From assembly GCA_958295665.1 (NCBI GenBank), contig OY282558.1, positions 19,405,409 to 19,469,408 on the forward strand: DNA of 64,000 nt, in the 5' to 3' direction. How positions within the stretch are numbered: position 1 is the first letter of the stretch; every line of letters begins with the position of its first letter. This stretch comes from Tipula vernalis. Taxonomy: Eukaryota; Arthropoda; Insecta; Diptera; Tipulidae. Below, piece after piece: positions 12,322 to 26,165 of the stretch. The position numbers and the translations under genes are program-made. The notes beneath the pieces are model-generated. The model was not told the DNA's origin. It was given only the letters and a program-made list of their open reading frames with translations, and made no database searches.

Positions 12322-13190
12322 TCAACCATCGTAATCGGACCATTTTAGATTTTTACCGCCCAAAAACTTGTGGGCTATAGCACAGTTAATTTTCAATAAA
12401 ATTGAATTTACTAAGAAATGTTTAGAAATAATCGAGCAATCAAAATGAAAATTGTCACAGCAATTACAGGTCCCGAAACCTATTGATAGAGGTATCAACC
12501 ATCGTAATCGGACCATTTTAGATTTTTGCCGCCCAAAAACTTGTGGGCTATAGCACAGTTAATTTTCAATAAAATTGAATTTTCTAAGAAATGTTTAGAA
12601 ATAATCGAGCAATCAAAATGAAAATTGTCACAGCAATTACAGGTCCCGAAACCTATTGATAGAGGTATCAACCATCGTAATCGGACCATTTTAGATTTTT
12701 ACCGCCCAAAAACTTGTGGGCTATAGCACAGTTAATTTTCAATAAAATTGAATTTACTAAGAAATGTTTAGAAATAATCGAGCAATCAAAATGAAAATTG
12801 TCACAGCAATTACAGGTCCCGAAACCTATTGATAGAGGTATCAACCATCGTAATCGGACCATTTTAGATTTTTGCCGCCCAAAAACTTGTGGGCTATAGC
12901 ACAGTTAATTTTCAATAAAATTGAATTTTCTAAGAAATGTTTAGAAATAATCGAGCAATCAAAATGAAAATTGTCACAGCAATTACAGGTCCCGAAACCT
13001 ATTGATAGAGGTATCAACCATCGTAATCGGACCATTTTAGATTTTTACCGCCCAAAAACTTGTGGGCTATATATAGCACAGTTAATTTTCAATAAAATTG
13101 AATTTTCTAAGAAATGTTTAGAAATAATCGAGCAATCAAAATGAAAATTGTCACAGCAATTACAGGTCCCGAAACCTATTGATAGAGGTA
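12322..13190. repeat. Five-monomer TATA block, copy 3
   Basis: This lies 2599 bp (15 monomers + 4) after copy 2 with the same variant order, and is followed by an 'atgcaaatt' monomer at 13191 as in copy 2. The similarity continues to about 13536, beyond which the monomer order differs ('ctaaaaaatg' at about 13625). Confidence 0.88.
13066..13077. repeat. 12-bp palindrome from TATA insertion
   Basis: Same 4-bp expansion, 2599 bp after the previous one, carried by the block at 12322-13190. No further 4-bp expansion was seen to the right of this point. Confidence 0.9.
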
Positions 13191-14920
13191 TCAACCATCG
13201 TAATCGGACCATTTTAGATTTTTACCGCCCAAAAACTTGTGGGCTATAGCACAGTTAATTTTCAATAAAATTGAATTTTCTAAGAAATGTTTAGAAATAA
13301 TCGAGCAATCAAAATGCAAATTGTCACAGCAATTACAGGTCCCGAAACCTATTGATAGAGGTATCAACCATCGTAATCGGACCATTTTAGATTTTTGCCG
13401 CCCAAAAACTTGTGGGCTATAGCACAGTTAATTTTCAATAAAATTGAATTTTCTAAGAAATGTTTAGAAATAATCGAGCAATCAAAATGAAAATTGTCAC
13501 AGCAATTACAGGTCCCGAAACCTATTGATAGAGGTATCAACCATCGTAATCGGACCATTTTAGATTTTTACCGCCCAAAAACTTGTGGGCTATAGCACAG
13601 TTAATTTTCAATAAAATTGAATTTTCTAAAAAATGTTTAGAAATAATCGAGCAATCAAAATGAAAATTGTCACAGCAATTACAGGTCCCGAAACCTATTG
13701 ATAGAGGTATCAACCATCGTAATCGGACCATTTTAGATTTTTGCCGCCCAAAAACTTGTGGGCTATAGCACAGTTAATTTTCAATAAAATTGAACTTTCT
13801 AAGAAATGTTTAGAAATAATCAAACAATCAAAATGAAAATTGTCACAGCAATTACAGGTCCCGAAACCTATTGATAGAGGTATCAACCATCGTAATCGGA
13901 CCATTTTAGATTTTTGCCGCCCAAAAACTTGTGGGCTATAGCACAGTTAATTTTCAATAAAATTGAATTTTCTAAGAAATGTTTAGAAATAATCAAACAA
14001 TCAAAATGAAAATTGTCACAGCAATTACAGGTCCCGAAACCTATTGATAGAGGTATCAACCATCGTAATCGGACCATTTTAGATTTTTGCCGCCCAAAAA
14101 CTTGTGGGCTATAGCACAGTTAATTTTCAATAAAATTGAATTTTCTAAGAAATGTTTAGAAATAATCGAGCAATCAAAATGAAAATTGTCACAGCAATTA
14201 CAGGTCCCGAAACCTATTGATAGAGGTATCAACCATCGTAATCGGACCATTTTAGATTTTTGCCGCCCAAAAACTTGTGGGCTATAGCACAGTTAATTTT
14301 CAATAAAATTGAACTTTCTAAGAAATGTTTAGAAATAATCGAGCAATCAAAATGAAAATTGTCACAGCAATTACAGGTCCCGAAACCTATTGATAGAGGT
14401 ATCAACCATCGTAATCGGACCATTTTAGATTTTTGCCGCCCAAAAACTTGTGGGCTATAGCACAGTTAATTTTCAATAAAATTGAACTTTCTAAGAAATG
14501 TTTAGAAATAATCAAACAATCAAAATGAAAATTGTCACAGCAATTACAGGTCCCGAAACCTATTGATAGAGGTATCAACCATCGTAATCGGACCATTTTA
14601 GATTTTTGCCGCCCAAAAACTTGTGGGCTATAGCACAGTTAATTTTCAATAAAATTGAATTTTCTAAGAAATGTTTAGAAATAATCGAGCAATCAAAATG
14701 AAAATTGTCACAGCAATTACAGGTCCCGAAACCTATTGATAGAGGTATCAACCATCGTAATCGGACCATTTTAGATTTTTACCGCCCAAAAACTTGTGGG
14801 CTATAGCACAGTTAATTTTCAATAAAATTGAATTTTCTAAGAAATGTTTAGAAATAATCGAGCAATCAAAATGAAAATTGTCACAACAATTACAGGTCCC
14901 GAAACCTATTGATAGAGGTA

Positions 14921-17900
14921 TCAACCATCGTAATCGGACCATTTTAGATTTTTGCCGCCCAAAAACTTGTGGGCTATAGCACAGTTAATTTTCAATAAAA
15001 TTAAACTTTTTAAGAAATGTTTAGAAATAATCGAGCAATCAAAATGAAAATTGTCACAGCAATTACAGGTCCCGAAACCTATTGATAGAGATATCAACCA
15101 TCGTAATCGGACCATTTTAGAGTTTTGCCGCCCAAAAACTTGTGGGCTATAGCACAGTTAATTTTCAATAAAATTGAATTTTCTAAGAAATGTTTAGAAA
15201 TAATCGAGCAATCAAAATGAAAATTGTCACAGCAATTACAGGTCCCGAAACCTATTGATAGAGGTATCAACCATCGTAATCGGACCATTTTAGATTTTTG
15301 CCGCCCAAAAACTTGTGGGCTATAGCACAGTTAATTTTCAATAAAATTGAATTTTCTAAGAAATGTTTAGAAATAATCGAGCAATCAAAATGAAAATTGT
15401 CACAGCAATTACAGGTCCCGAAACCTATTGATAGAGGTATCAACCATCGTAATCGGACCATTTTAGATTTTTGCCGCCCAAAAACTTGTGGGCTATAGCA
15501 CAGTTAATTTTCAATAAAATTAAACTTTTTAAGAAATGTTTAGAAATAATCGAGCAATCAAAATGAAAATTGTCACAGCAATTACAGGTCCCGAAACCTA
15601 TTGATAGAGGTATCATCCATCGTAATCGGACCATTTTAGATTTTTGCCGCCCAAAAACTTGTGGGCTATAGCACAGTTAATTTTCAATAAAATTGAATTT
15701 TCTAAGAAATGTTTAGAAATAATCGAGCAATCAAAATGAAAATTGTCACAGCAATTACAGGTCCCGAAACCTATTGATAGAGGTATCAACCATCGTAATC
15801 GGACCATTTTAGATTTTTGCCGCCCAAAAACTTGTGGGCTATAGCACAGTTAATTTTCAATAAAATTGAATTTTCTAAGAAATGTTTAGAAATAATCGAG
15901 CAATCAAAATGAAAATTGTCACAGCAATTACAGGTCCCGAAACCTATTGATAGAGGTATCAACCATCGTAATCGGACCATTTTAGATTTTTGCCGCCCAA
16001 AAACTTGTGGGCTATAGCACAGTTAATTTTCAATAAAATTGAATTTTCTAAGAAATGTTTAGAAATAATCGAGCAATCAAAATGAAAATTGTCACAGCAA
16101 TTACAGGTCCCGAAACCTATTGATAGAGGTATCAACCATCGTAATCGGACCATTTTAGATTTTTGCCGCCCAAAAACTTGTGGGCTATAGCACAGTTAAT
16201 TTTCAATAAAATTGAATTTTCTAAGAAATGTTTAGAAATAATCGAGCAATCAAAATGAAAATTGTCACAGCAATTACAGGTCCCGAAACCTATTGATAGA
16301 GGTATCAACCATCGTAATCGGACCATTTTAGATTTTTGCCGCCCAAAAACTTGTGGGCTATAGCACAGTTAATTTTCAATAAAATTGAATTTTCTAAGAA
16401 ATGTTTAGAAATAATCGAGCAATCAAAATGAAAATTGTCACAGCAATTACAGGTCCCGAAACCTATTGATAGAGGTATCAACCATTGTAATCGGACCATT
16501 TTAGATTTTTACCGCCCAAAAACTTGTGGGCTATAGCACAGTTAATTTTCAATAAAATTGAATTTTCTAAGAAATGTTTAGAAATAATCGAGCAATCAAA
16601 ATGAAAATTGTCACAGCAATTACAGGTCCCGAAACCTATTGATAGAGGTATCAACCATCGTAATCGGACCATTTTAGATTTTTGCCGCCCAAAAACTTGT
16701 GGGCTATAGCACAGTTAATTTTCAATAAAATTGAACTTTCTAAGAAATGTTTAGAAATAATCGAGCAATCAAAATGAAAATTGTCACAGCAATTACAGGT
16801 CCCGAAACCTATTGATAGAGGTATCAACCATCGTAATCGGACCATTTTAGATTTTTACCGCCCAAAAACTTGTGGGCTATAGCACAGTTAATTTTCAATA
16901 AAATTGAATTTTCTAAGAAATGTTTAGAAATAATCGAGCAATCAAAATGAAAATTGTCACAGCAATTACAGGTCCCGAAACCTATTGATAGAGGTATCAA
17001 CCATCGTAATCGGACCATTTTAGATTTTTACCGCCCAAAAACTTGTGGGCTATAGCACAGTTAATTTTCAATAAAATTGAATTTTCTAAAAAATGTTTAG
17101 AAATAATCGAGCAATCAAAATGAAAATTGTCACAGCAATTACAGGTCCCGAAACCTATTGATAGAGGTATCAACCATCGTAATCGGACCATTTTAGATTT
17201 TTGCCGCCCAAAAACTTGTGGGCTATAGCACAGTTAATTTTCAATAAAATTGAACTTTCTAAGAAATGTTTAGAAATAATCGAGCAATCAAAATGAAAAT
17301 TGTCACAGCAATTACAGGTCCCGAAACCTATTGATAGAGGTATCAACCATCGTAATCGGACCATTTTAGATTTTTACCGCCCAAAAACTTGTGGGCTATA
17401 GCACAGTTAATTTTCAATAAAATTGAATTTTCTAAGAAATGTTTAGAAATAATCGAGCAATCAAAATGAAAATTGTCACAACAATTACAGGTCCCGAAAC
17501 CTATTGATAGAGGTATCAACCATCGTAATCGGACCATTTTAGATTTTTGCCGCCCAAAAACTTGTGGGCTATAGCACAGTTAATTTTCAATAAAATTAAA
17601 CTTTTTAAGAAATGTTTAGAAATAATCGAGCAATCAAAATGAAAATTGTCACAGCAATTACAGGTCCCGAAACCTATTGATAGAGATATCAACCATCGTA
17701 ATCGGACCATTTTAGAGTTTTGCCGCCCAAAAACTTGTGGGCTATAGCACAGTTAATTTTCAATAAAATTGAATTTTCTAAGAAATGTTTAGAAATAATC
17801 GAGCAATCAAAATGAAAATTGTCACAGCAATTACAGGTCCCGAAACCTATTGATAGAGGTATCAACCATCGTAATCGGACCATTTTAGATTTTTGCCGCC

Positions 17901-18899
17901 CAAAAACTTGTGGGCTATAGCACAGTTAATTTTCAATAAAATTAAACTTTTTAAGAAATGTTTAGAAATAATCGAGCAATCAAAATGAAAATTGTCACAG
18001 CAATTACAGGTCCCGAAACCTATTGATAGAGGTATCATCCATCGTAATCGGACCATTTTAGATTTTTGCCGCCCAAAAACTTGTGGGCTATAGCACAGTT
18101 AATTTTCAATAAAATTGAATTTTCTAAGAAATGTTTAGAAATAATCGAGCAATCAAAATGAAAATTGTCACAGCAATTACAGGTCCCGAAACCTATTGAT
18201 AGAGGTATCAACCATCGTAATCGGAACATTTTAGATTTTTGCCGCCCAAAAACTTGTGGGCTATAGCACAGTTAATTTTCAATAAAATTGAATTTTCTAA
18301 GAAATGTTTAGAAATAATCGAGCAATCAAAATGAAAATTGTCACAGCAATTACAGGTCCCGAAACCTATTGATAGAGGTATCAACCATCGTAATCGGACC
18401 ATTTTAGATTTTTGCCGCCCAAAAACTTGTGGGCTATAGCACAGTTAATTTTCAATAAAATTGAATTTTCTAAGAAATGTTTAGAAATAATCGAGCAATC
18501 AAAATGAAAATTGTCACAGCAATTACAGGTCCCGAAACCTATTGATAGAGGTATCAACCATCGTAATCGGACCATTTTAGATTTTTGCCGCCCAAAAACT
18601 TGTGGGCTATAGCACAGTTAATTTTCAATAAAATTGAATTTTCTAAGAAATGTTTAGAAATAATCGAGCAATCAAAATGAAAATTGTCACAGCAATTACA
18701 GGTCCCGAAACCTATTGATAGAGGTATCAACCATTGTAATCGGACCATTTTAGATTTTTACCGCCCAAAAACTTGTGGGCTATAGCACAGTTAATTTTCA
18801 ATAAAATTGAATTTTCTAAGAAATGTTTAGAAATAATCGAGCAATCAAAATGAAAATTGTCACAGCAATTACAGGTCCCGAAACCTATTGATAGAGGTA
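14921..18899. repeat. Fifteen-monomer-spaced duplication with lost monomers
   Basis: Copy 1 begins at 14921 and copy 2 at 17516 (2595 bp, 15 monomers). Shared markers in order are: 'attaaactttt' with 'gatatcaacc'; 'ttagagtttt'; a second 'attaaactttt' with 'tatcatcca'; several tgccg monomers; and 'accattgtaat'. The offsets shrink along the block (2595, then 2422, then 2249 bp), so copy 2 lacks two whole monomers: one near the equivalent of 15267 and one between the equivalents of 15613 and 16305. Loss occurs in exact multiples of 173, as expected of unequal exchange. Confidence 0.82.
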
Positions 18900-21840
18900 T
18901 CAACCATCGTAATCGGACCATTTTAGATTTTTACCGCCCAAAAACTTGTGGGCTATAGCACAGTTAATTTTCAATAAAATTGAATTTTCTAAGAAATGTT
19001 TAGAAATAATCGAGCAATCAAAATGAAAATTGTCACAGCAATTACAGGTCCCGAAACCTATTGATAGAGGTATCAACCATCGTAATCGGACCATTTTAGA
19101 TTTTTGCCGCCCAAAAATTTGTGGGCTATAGCACAGTTAATTTTCAATAAAATTGAACTTTCTAAGAAATGTTTAGAAATAATCGAGCAATCAAAATGAA
19201 AATTGTCACAGCAATTACAGGTCCCGAAACCTATTGATAGAGGTATCAACCATCGTAATCGGACCATTTTAGATTTTTGCCGCCCAAAAACTTGTGGGCT
19301 ATAGCACAGTTAATTTTCAATAAAATTGAACTTTCTAAGAAATGTTTAGAAATAATCGAGCAATCAAAATGAAAAATGTCACAGCAATTACAGGTCCCGA
19401 AACCTATTGAGAGAGGTATCAACCATCGTAATCGGACCATTTTAGATTTTTGCCGCCCAAAAACTTGTGGGCTATAGCACAGTTAATTTTCAATAAAATT
19501 GAATTTTCTAAGAAATGTTTAGAAATAATCGAGCAATCAAAATGAAAATTGTCACAGCAATTACAGGTCCCGAAACCTATTGATAGAGGTATCAACCATC
19601 GTAATCGGACCATTTTAGATTTTTGCCGCCCAAAAACTTGTGGGCTATAGCACAGTTAATTTTCAATAAAATTGAATTTTCTAAGAAATGTTTAGAAATA
19701 ATCGAGCAATCAAAATGAAAATTGTCACAGCAATTACAGGTCCCGAAACCTATTGATAGAGGTATCAACCATCGTAATCGGACCATTTTAGATTTTTGCC
19801 GCCCAAAAACTTGTGGGCTATAGCACAGTTAATTTTCAATAAAATTGAATTTTCTAAGAAATGTTTAGAAATAATCGAGCAATCAAAATGAAAATTGTCA
19901 CAGCAATTACAGGTCCCGAAACCTATTGATAGAGGTATCAACCATCGTAATCGGACCATTTTAGATTTTTGCCGCCCAAAAACTTGTGGGCTATAGCACA
20001 GTTAATTTTCAATAAAATTGAACTTTCTAAGTAATGTTTAGAAATAATCGAGCAATCAAAATGAAAATTGTCACAGCAATTACAGGTCCCGAAACCTATT
20101 GATAGAGGTATCAACCATCGTAATCGGACCATTTTAGATTTTTACCGCCCAAAAACTTGTGGGCTATAGCACAGTTAATTTTCAATAAAATTGAATTTTC
20201 TAAGAAATGTTTAGAAATAATCGAGCAATCAAAATGAAAATTGTCACAGCAATTACAGGTCCCGAAACCTATTGATAGAGGTATCAACCATCGTAATCGG
20301 ACCATTTTAGATTTTTGCCGCCCAAAAACTTGTGGGCTATAGCACAGTTAATTTTCAATAAAATTGAATTTTCTAAGAAATGTTTAGAAATAATCGAGCA
20401 ATCAAAATGAAAATTGTCACAGCAATTACAGGTCCCGAAACCTATTGATAGAGGTATCAACCATCGTAATCGGACCATTTTAGATTTTTGCCGCCCAAAA
20501 ACTTGTGGGCTATAGCACAGTTAATTTTCAATAAAATTGAACTTTCTAAGAAATGTTTAGAAATAATCGAGCAATCAAAATGAAAATTGTCACAGCAATT
20601 ACAGGTCCCGAAACCTATTGATAGAGGTATCAACCATCGTAATCGGACCATTTTAGATTTTTGCCGCCCAAAAACTTGTGGGCTATAGCACAGTTAATTT
20701 TCAATAAAATTGAATTTTCTAAGAAATGTTTAGAAATAATCGAGCAATCAAAATGAAAATTGTCACAGCAATTACAGGTCCCGAAACCTATTGATAGAGG
20801 TATCAACCATCGTAATCGGACCATTTTAGATTTTTGCCGCCCAAAAACTTGTGGGCTATAGCACAGTTAATTTTCAATAAAATTGAATTTTCTAAGAAAT
20901 GTTTAGAAATAATCGAGCAATCAAAATGAAAATTGTCACAGCAATTACAGGTCCCGAAACCTATTGATAGAGGTATCAACCATCGTAATCGGACCATTTT
21001 AGATTTTTACCGCCCAAAAACTTGTGGGCTATAGCACAGTTAATTTTCAATAAAATTGAATTTTCTAAGAAATGTTTAGAAATAATCGAGCAATCAAAAT
21101 GAAAATTGTCACAGCAATTACAGGTCCCGAAACCTATTGATAGAGGTATCAACCATCGTAATCGGACCATTTTAGATTTTTGCCGCCCAAAAACTTGTGG
21201 GCTATAGCACAGTTAATTTTCAATAAAATTGAACTTTCTAAGAAATGTTTAGAAATAATCGAGCAATCAAAATGAAAATTGTCACAGCAATTACAGGTCC
21301 CGAAACCTATTGATAGAGGTATCAACCATCGTAATCGGACCATTTTAGATTTTTACCGCCCAAAAACTTGTGGGCTATAGCACAGTTAATTTTCAATAAA
21401 ATTGAATTTTCTAAGAAATGTTTAGAAATAATCGAGCAATCAAAATGAAAATTGTCACAACAATTACAGGTCCCGAAACCTATTGATAGAGGTATCAACC
21501 ATCGTAATCGGACCATTTTAGATTTTTGTCGCCCAAAAACTTGTGGGCTATAGCACAGTTAATTTTCAATAAAATTGAATTTTCTAAGAAATGTTTAGAA
21601 ATAATCGAGCAATCAAAATGAAAATTGTCACAGCAATTACAGGTCCCGAAACCTATTGATAGAGGTATCAACCATCGTAATCGGACCATTTTAGATTTTT
21701 GCCGCCCAAAAACTTGTGGGCTATAGCACAGTTAATTTTCAATAAAATTGAATTTTCTAAGAAATGTTTAGAAATAATCGAGCAATCAAAATGAAAATTG
21801 TCACAGCAATTACAGGTCCCGAAACCTATTGATAGAGGTA

Positions 21841-24781
21841 TCAACCATCGTAATCGGACCATTTTAAATTTTTACCGCCCAAAAACTTGTGGGCTATAGC
21901 ACAGTTAATTTTCAATAAAATTGAATTTTCTAAGAAATGTTTAGAAATAATCGAGCAATCAAAATGAAAATTGTCACAGCAATTACAGGTCCCGAAACCT
22001 ATTGATAGAGGTATCAACCATCGTAATCGGACTATTTTAGATTTTTGCCGCCCAAAAACTTGTGGGCTATAGCACAGTTGATTTTCAATAAAATTGAATT
22101 TTCTAAGAAATGTTTAGAAATAATCGAGCAATCAAAATGAAAATTGTCACAGCAATTACAGGTCCCGAAACCTATTGATAGAGGTATCAATCATCGTAAT
22201 CGGACCATTTTAGATTTTTGCCGCCCAAAAACTTGTGGGCTATAGCACAGTTAATTTTCAATAAAATTGAATTTTCTAAGAAATGTTTAGAAATAATCGA
22301 GCAATCAAAATGAAAATTGTCACAGCAATTACAGGTCCCGAAACCTATTGATAGAGGTATCAACCATCGTAATCGGACCATTTTAGATTTTTGCCGCCCA
22401 AAAACTTGTGGGCTATAGCACAGTTAATTTTCAATAAAATTGAATTTTATAAGAAATGTTTAGAAATAATCGAGCAATCAAAATGAAAATTGTCACAGCA
22501 ATTACAGGTCCCGAAACCTATTGATAGAGGTATCAACCATCGTAATCGGACCATTTTAGATTTTTACCGCCCAAAAACTTGTGGGCTATAGCACAGTTAA
22601 TTTTCAATAAAATTGAATTTTCTAAGAAATGTTTAGAAATAATCGAGCAATCAAAATGAAAATTGTCACAGCAATTACAGGTCCCGAAACCTATTGATAG
22701 AGGTATCAACCATCGTAATCGGACCATTTTAGATTTTTGCCGCCCAAAAACTTGTGGGCTATAGCACAGTTAATTTTCAATAAAATTGAACTTTCTAAGA
22801 AATGTTTAGAAATAATCGAGCAATCAAAATGAAAATTGTCACAGCAATTACAGGTCCCGAAACCTATTGATAGAGGTATCAACCATCGTAATCGGACCAT
22901 TTTAAATTTTTACCGCCCAAAAACTTGTGGGCTATAGCACAGTTAATTTTCAATAAAATTGAATTTTCTAAGAAATGTTTAGAAATAATCGAGCAATCAA
23001 AATGAAAATTGTCACAGCAATTACAGGTCCCGAAACCTATTGATAGAGGTATCAACCATCGTAATCGGACCATTTTAGATTTTTGCCGCCCAAAAACTTG
23101 TGGGCTATAGCACAGTTAATTTTCAATAAAATTGAACTTTCTAAGAAATGTTTAGAAATAATCGAGCAATCAAAATGAAAATTGTCACAGCAATTACAGG
23201 TCCCGAAACCTATTGATAGAGGTATCAACCATCGTAATCGGACCATTTTAGATTTTTACCGCCCAAAAACTTGTGGGCTATAGCACAGTTAATTTTCAAT
23301 AAAATTGAATTTTCTAAGAAATGTTTAGAAATAATCGAGCAATCAAAATGAAAATTGTCACAGCAATTACAGGTCCCGAAACCTATTGATAGAGGTATCA
23401 ACCATCGTAATCGGACCATTTTAGATTTTTGCCGCCCAAAAACTTGTGGGCTATAGCACAGTTAATTTTCAATAAAATTGAACTTTCTAAGAAATGTTTA
23501 GAAATAATCGAGCAATCAAAATGAAAATTGTCACAGCAATTACAGGTCCCGAAACCTATTGATAGAGGTATCAACCATCGTAATCGGACCATTTTAAATT
23601 TTTACCGCCCAAAAACTTGTGGGCTATAGCACAGTTAATTTTCAATAAAATTGAATTTTCTAAGAAATGTTTAGAAATAATCGAGCAATCAAAATGAAAA
23701 TTGTCACAGCAATTACAGGTCCCGAAACCTATTGATAGAGGTATCAACCATCGTAATCGGACCATTTTAGATTTTTGCCGCCCAAAAACTTGTGGGCTAT
23801 AGCACAGTTAATTTTCAATAAAATTGAACTTTCTAAGAAATGTTTAGAAATAATCGAGCAATCAAAATGAAAATTGTCACAGCAATTACAGGTCCCGAAA
23901 CCTATTGATAGAGGTATCAACCATCGTAATCGGACCATTTTAGATTTTTACCGCCCAAAAACTTGTGGGCTATAGCACAGTTAATTTTCAATAAAATTGA
24001 ATTTTCTAAGAAATGTTTAGAAATAATCGAGCAATCAAAATGAAAATTGTCACAGCAATTACAGGTCCCGAAACCTATTGATAGAGGTATCAACCATCGT
24101 AATCGGACCATTTTAAATTTTTACCGCCCAAAAACTTGTGGGCTATAGCACAGTTAATTTTCAATAAAATTGAATTTTCTAAGAAATGTTTAGAAATAAT
24201 CGAGCAATCAAAATGAAAATTGTCACAGCAATTACAGGTCCCGAAACCTATTGATAGAGGTATCAACCATCGTAATCGGACTATTTTAGATTTTTGCCGC
24301 CCAAAAACTTGTGGGCTATAGCACAGTTGATTTTCAATAAAATTGAATTTTCTAAGAAATGTTTAGAAATAATCGAGCAATCAAAATGAAAATTGTCACA
24401 GCAATTACAGGTCCCGAAACCTATTGATAGAGGTATCAATCATCGTAATCGGACCATTTTAGATTTTTGCCGCCCAAAAACTTGTGGGCTATAGCACAGT
24501 TAATTTTCAATAAAATTGAATTTTCTAAGAAATGTTTAGAAATAATCGAGCAATCAAAATGAAAATTGTCACAGCAATTACAGGTCCCGAAACCTATTGA
24601 TAGAGGTATCAACCATCGTAATCGGACCATTTTAGATTTTTGCCGCCCAAAAACTTGTGGGCTATAGCACAGTTAATTTTCAATAAAATTGAATTTTCTA
24701 AGAAATGTTTAGAAATAATCGAGCAATCAAAATGAAAATTGTCACAGCAATTACAGGTCCCGAAACCTATTGATAGAGGTA
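21841..24781. repeat. Block with private variants repeated at 2249 bp
   Basis: Three successive monomers carry 'attttaaattt', 'ggactatttt' with 'cagttgattt', and 'tatcaatcatc', at about 21864-22192 and again at 24113-24441. The spacing of 2249 bp is exactly 13 monomers ('cagttgatt' G at 22080 and 24329). Beyond about 24609 the order diverges. Confidence 0.85.
22533..23916. repeat. Four-monomer higher-order repeat (692 bp, two units)
   Basis: Units 22533-23224 and 23225-23916 have the order taccg / ttgaactttc / 'attttaaattt' / ttgaactttc. Because every second monomer is of the 'actttc' type, a 346-bp dimer pattern is superimposed. It lies inside the 2249-bp spaced block. Confidence 0.82.
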
Positions 24782-25127
24782 TCAACCATCGTAATCGGAC
24801 CATTTTAGATTTTTGCCGCCCAAAAACTTGTGGGCTATAGCACAGTTAATTTTCAATAAAATTGAACTTTCTAAGAAATGTTTAGAAATAATCGAGCAAT
24901 CAAAATGAAAATTGTCACAGCAATTACAGGTCCCGAAACCTATTGATAGAGGTATCAACCATCGTAATCGGACCATTTTAGAGTTTTGCCGCCCAAAAAC
25001 TTGTGGGCTATAGCACAGTTAATTTTCAATAAAATTAAATTTTCTAAGAAATGTTTAGAAATAATCGAGCAATCAAAATGAAAATTGTCACAGCAATTAC
25101 AGGTCCCGAAACCTATTGATAGAGGTA

Positions 25128-26165
25128 TCAACCATCATAATCGGACCATTTTAGATTTTTACCGCCCAAAAACTTGTGGGCTATAGCACAGTTAATTTTC
25201 AATAAAATTGAATTTTCTAAGAAATGTTTAGAAATAATCGAGCAATCAAAATAAAAATTGTCACAGCAATTACAGGTCCCGAAACCTATTGATAGAGGTA
25301 TCAACCATCGTAATCGGACCATTTTAGATTTTTGCCGCCCAAAAACTTGTGGGCTATAGCACAGTTAATTTTCAATAAAATTGAATTTTCTAAGAAATGT
25401 TTAGAAATAATCGAGCAATCAAAATGAAAATTGTCACAGCAATTACAGGTCCCGAAACCTATTGATAGAGGTATCAACCATCGTAATCGGACCATTTTAG
25501 ATTTTTGCCGCCCAAAAACTTGTGGGCTATAGCACAGTTAATTTTCAATAAAATTGAATTTTCTAAGAAATGTTTAGAAATAATCGAGCAATCAAAATGA
25601 AAATTGTCACAGCAATTACAGGTCCCGAAACCTATTGATAGAGGTATCAACCATCATAATCGGACCATTTTAGATTTTTACCGCCCAAAAACTTGTGGGC
25701 TATAGCACAGTTAATTTTCAATAAAATTGAATTTTCTAAGAAATGTTTAGAAATAATCGAGCAATCAAAATAAAAATTGTCACAGCAATTACAGGTCCCG
25801 AAACCTATTGATAGAGGTATCAACCATCGTAATCGGACCATTTTAGATTTTTGCCGCCCAAAAACTTGTGGGCTATAGCACAGTTAATTTTCAATAAAAT
25901 TGAATTTTCTAAGAAATGTTTAGAAATAATCGAGCAATCAAAATGAAAATTGTCACAGCAATTACAGGTCCCGAAACCTATTGATAGAGGTATCAACCAT
26001 CGTAATCGGACCATTTTAGATTTTTGCCGCCCAAAAACTTGTGGGCTATAGCACAGTTAATTTTCAATAAAATTGAATTTTCTAAGAAATGTTTAGAAAT
26101 AATCGAGCAATCAAAATGAAAATTGTCACAGCAATTACAGGTCCCGAAACCTATTGATAGAGGTA
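25128..26165. repeat. Three-monomer tandem duplication (519 bp)
   Basis: 25128-25646 and 25647-26165 share 'catcataatc' and 'aaaataaaaat' in the first monomer and ordinary tgccg monomers in the second and third. The paired private changes at exactly 519 bp indicate a recent duplication. Confidence 0.85.
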
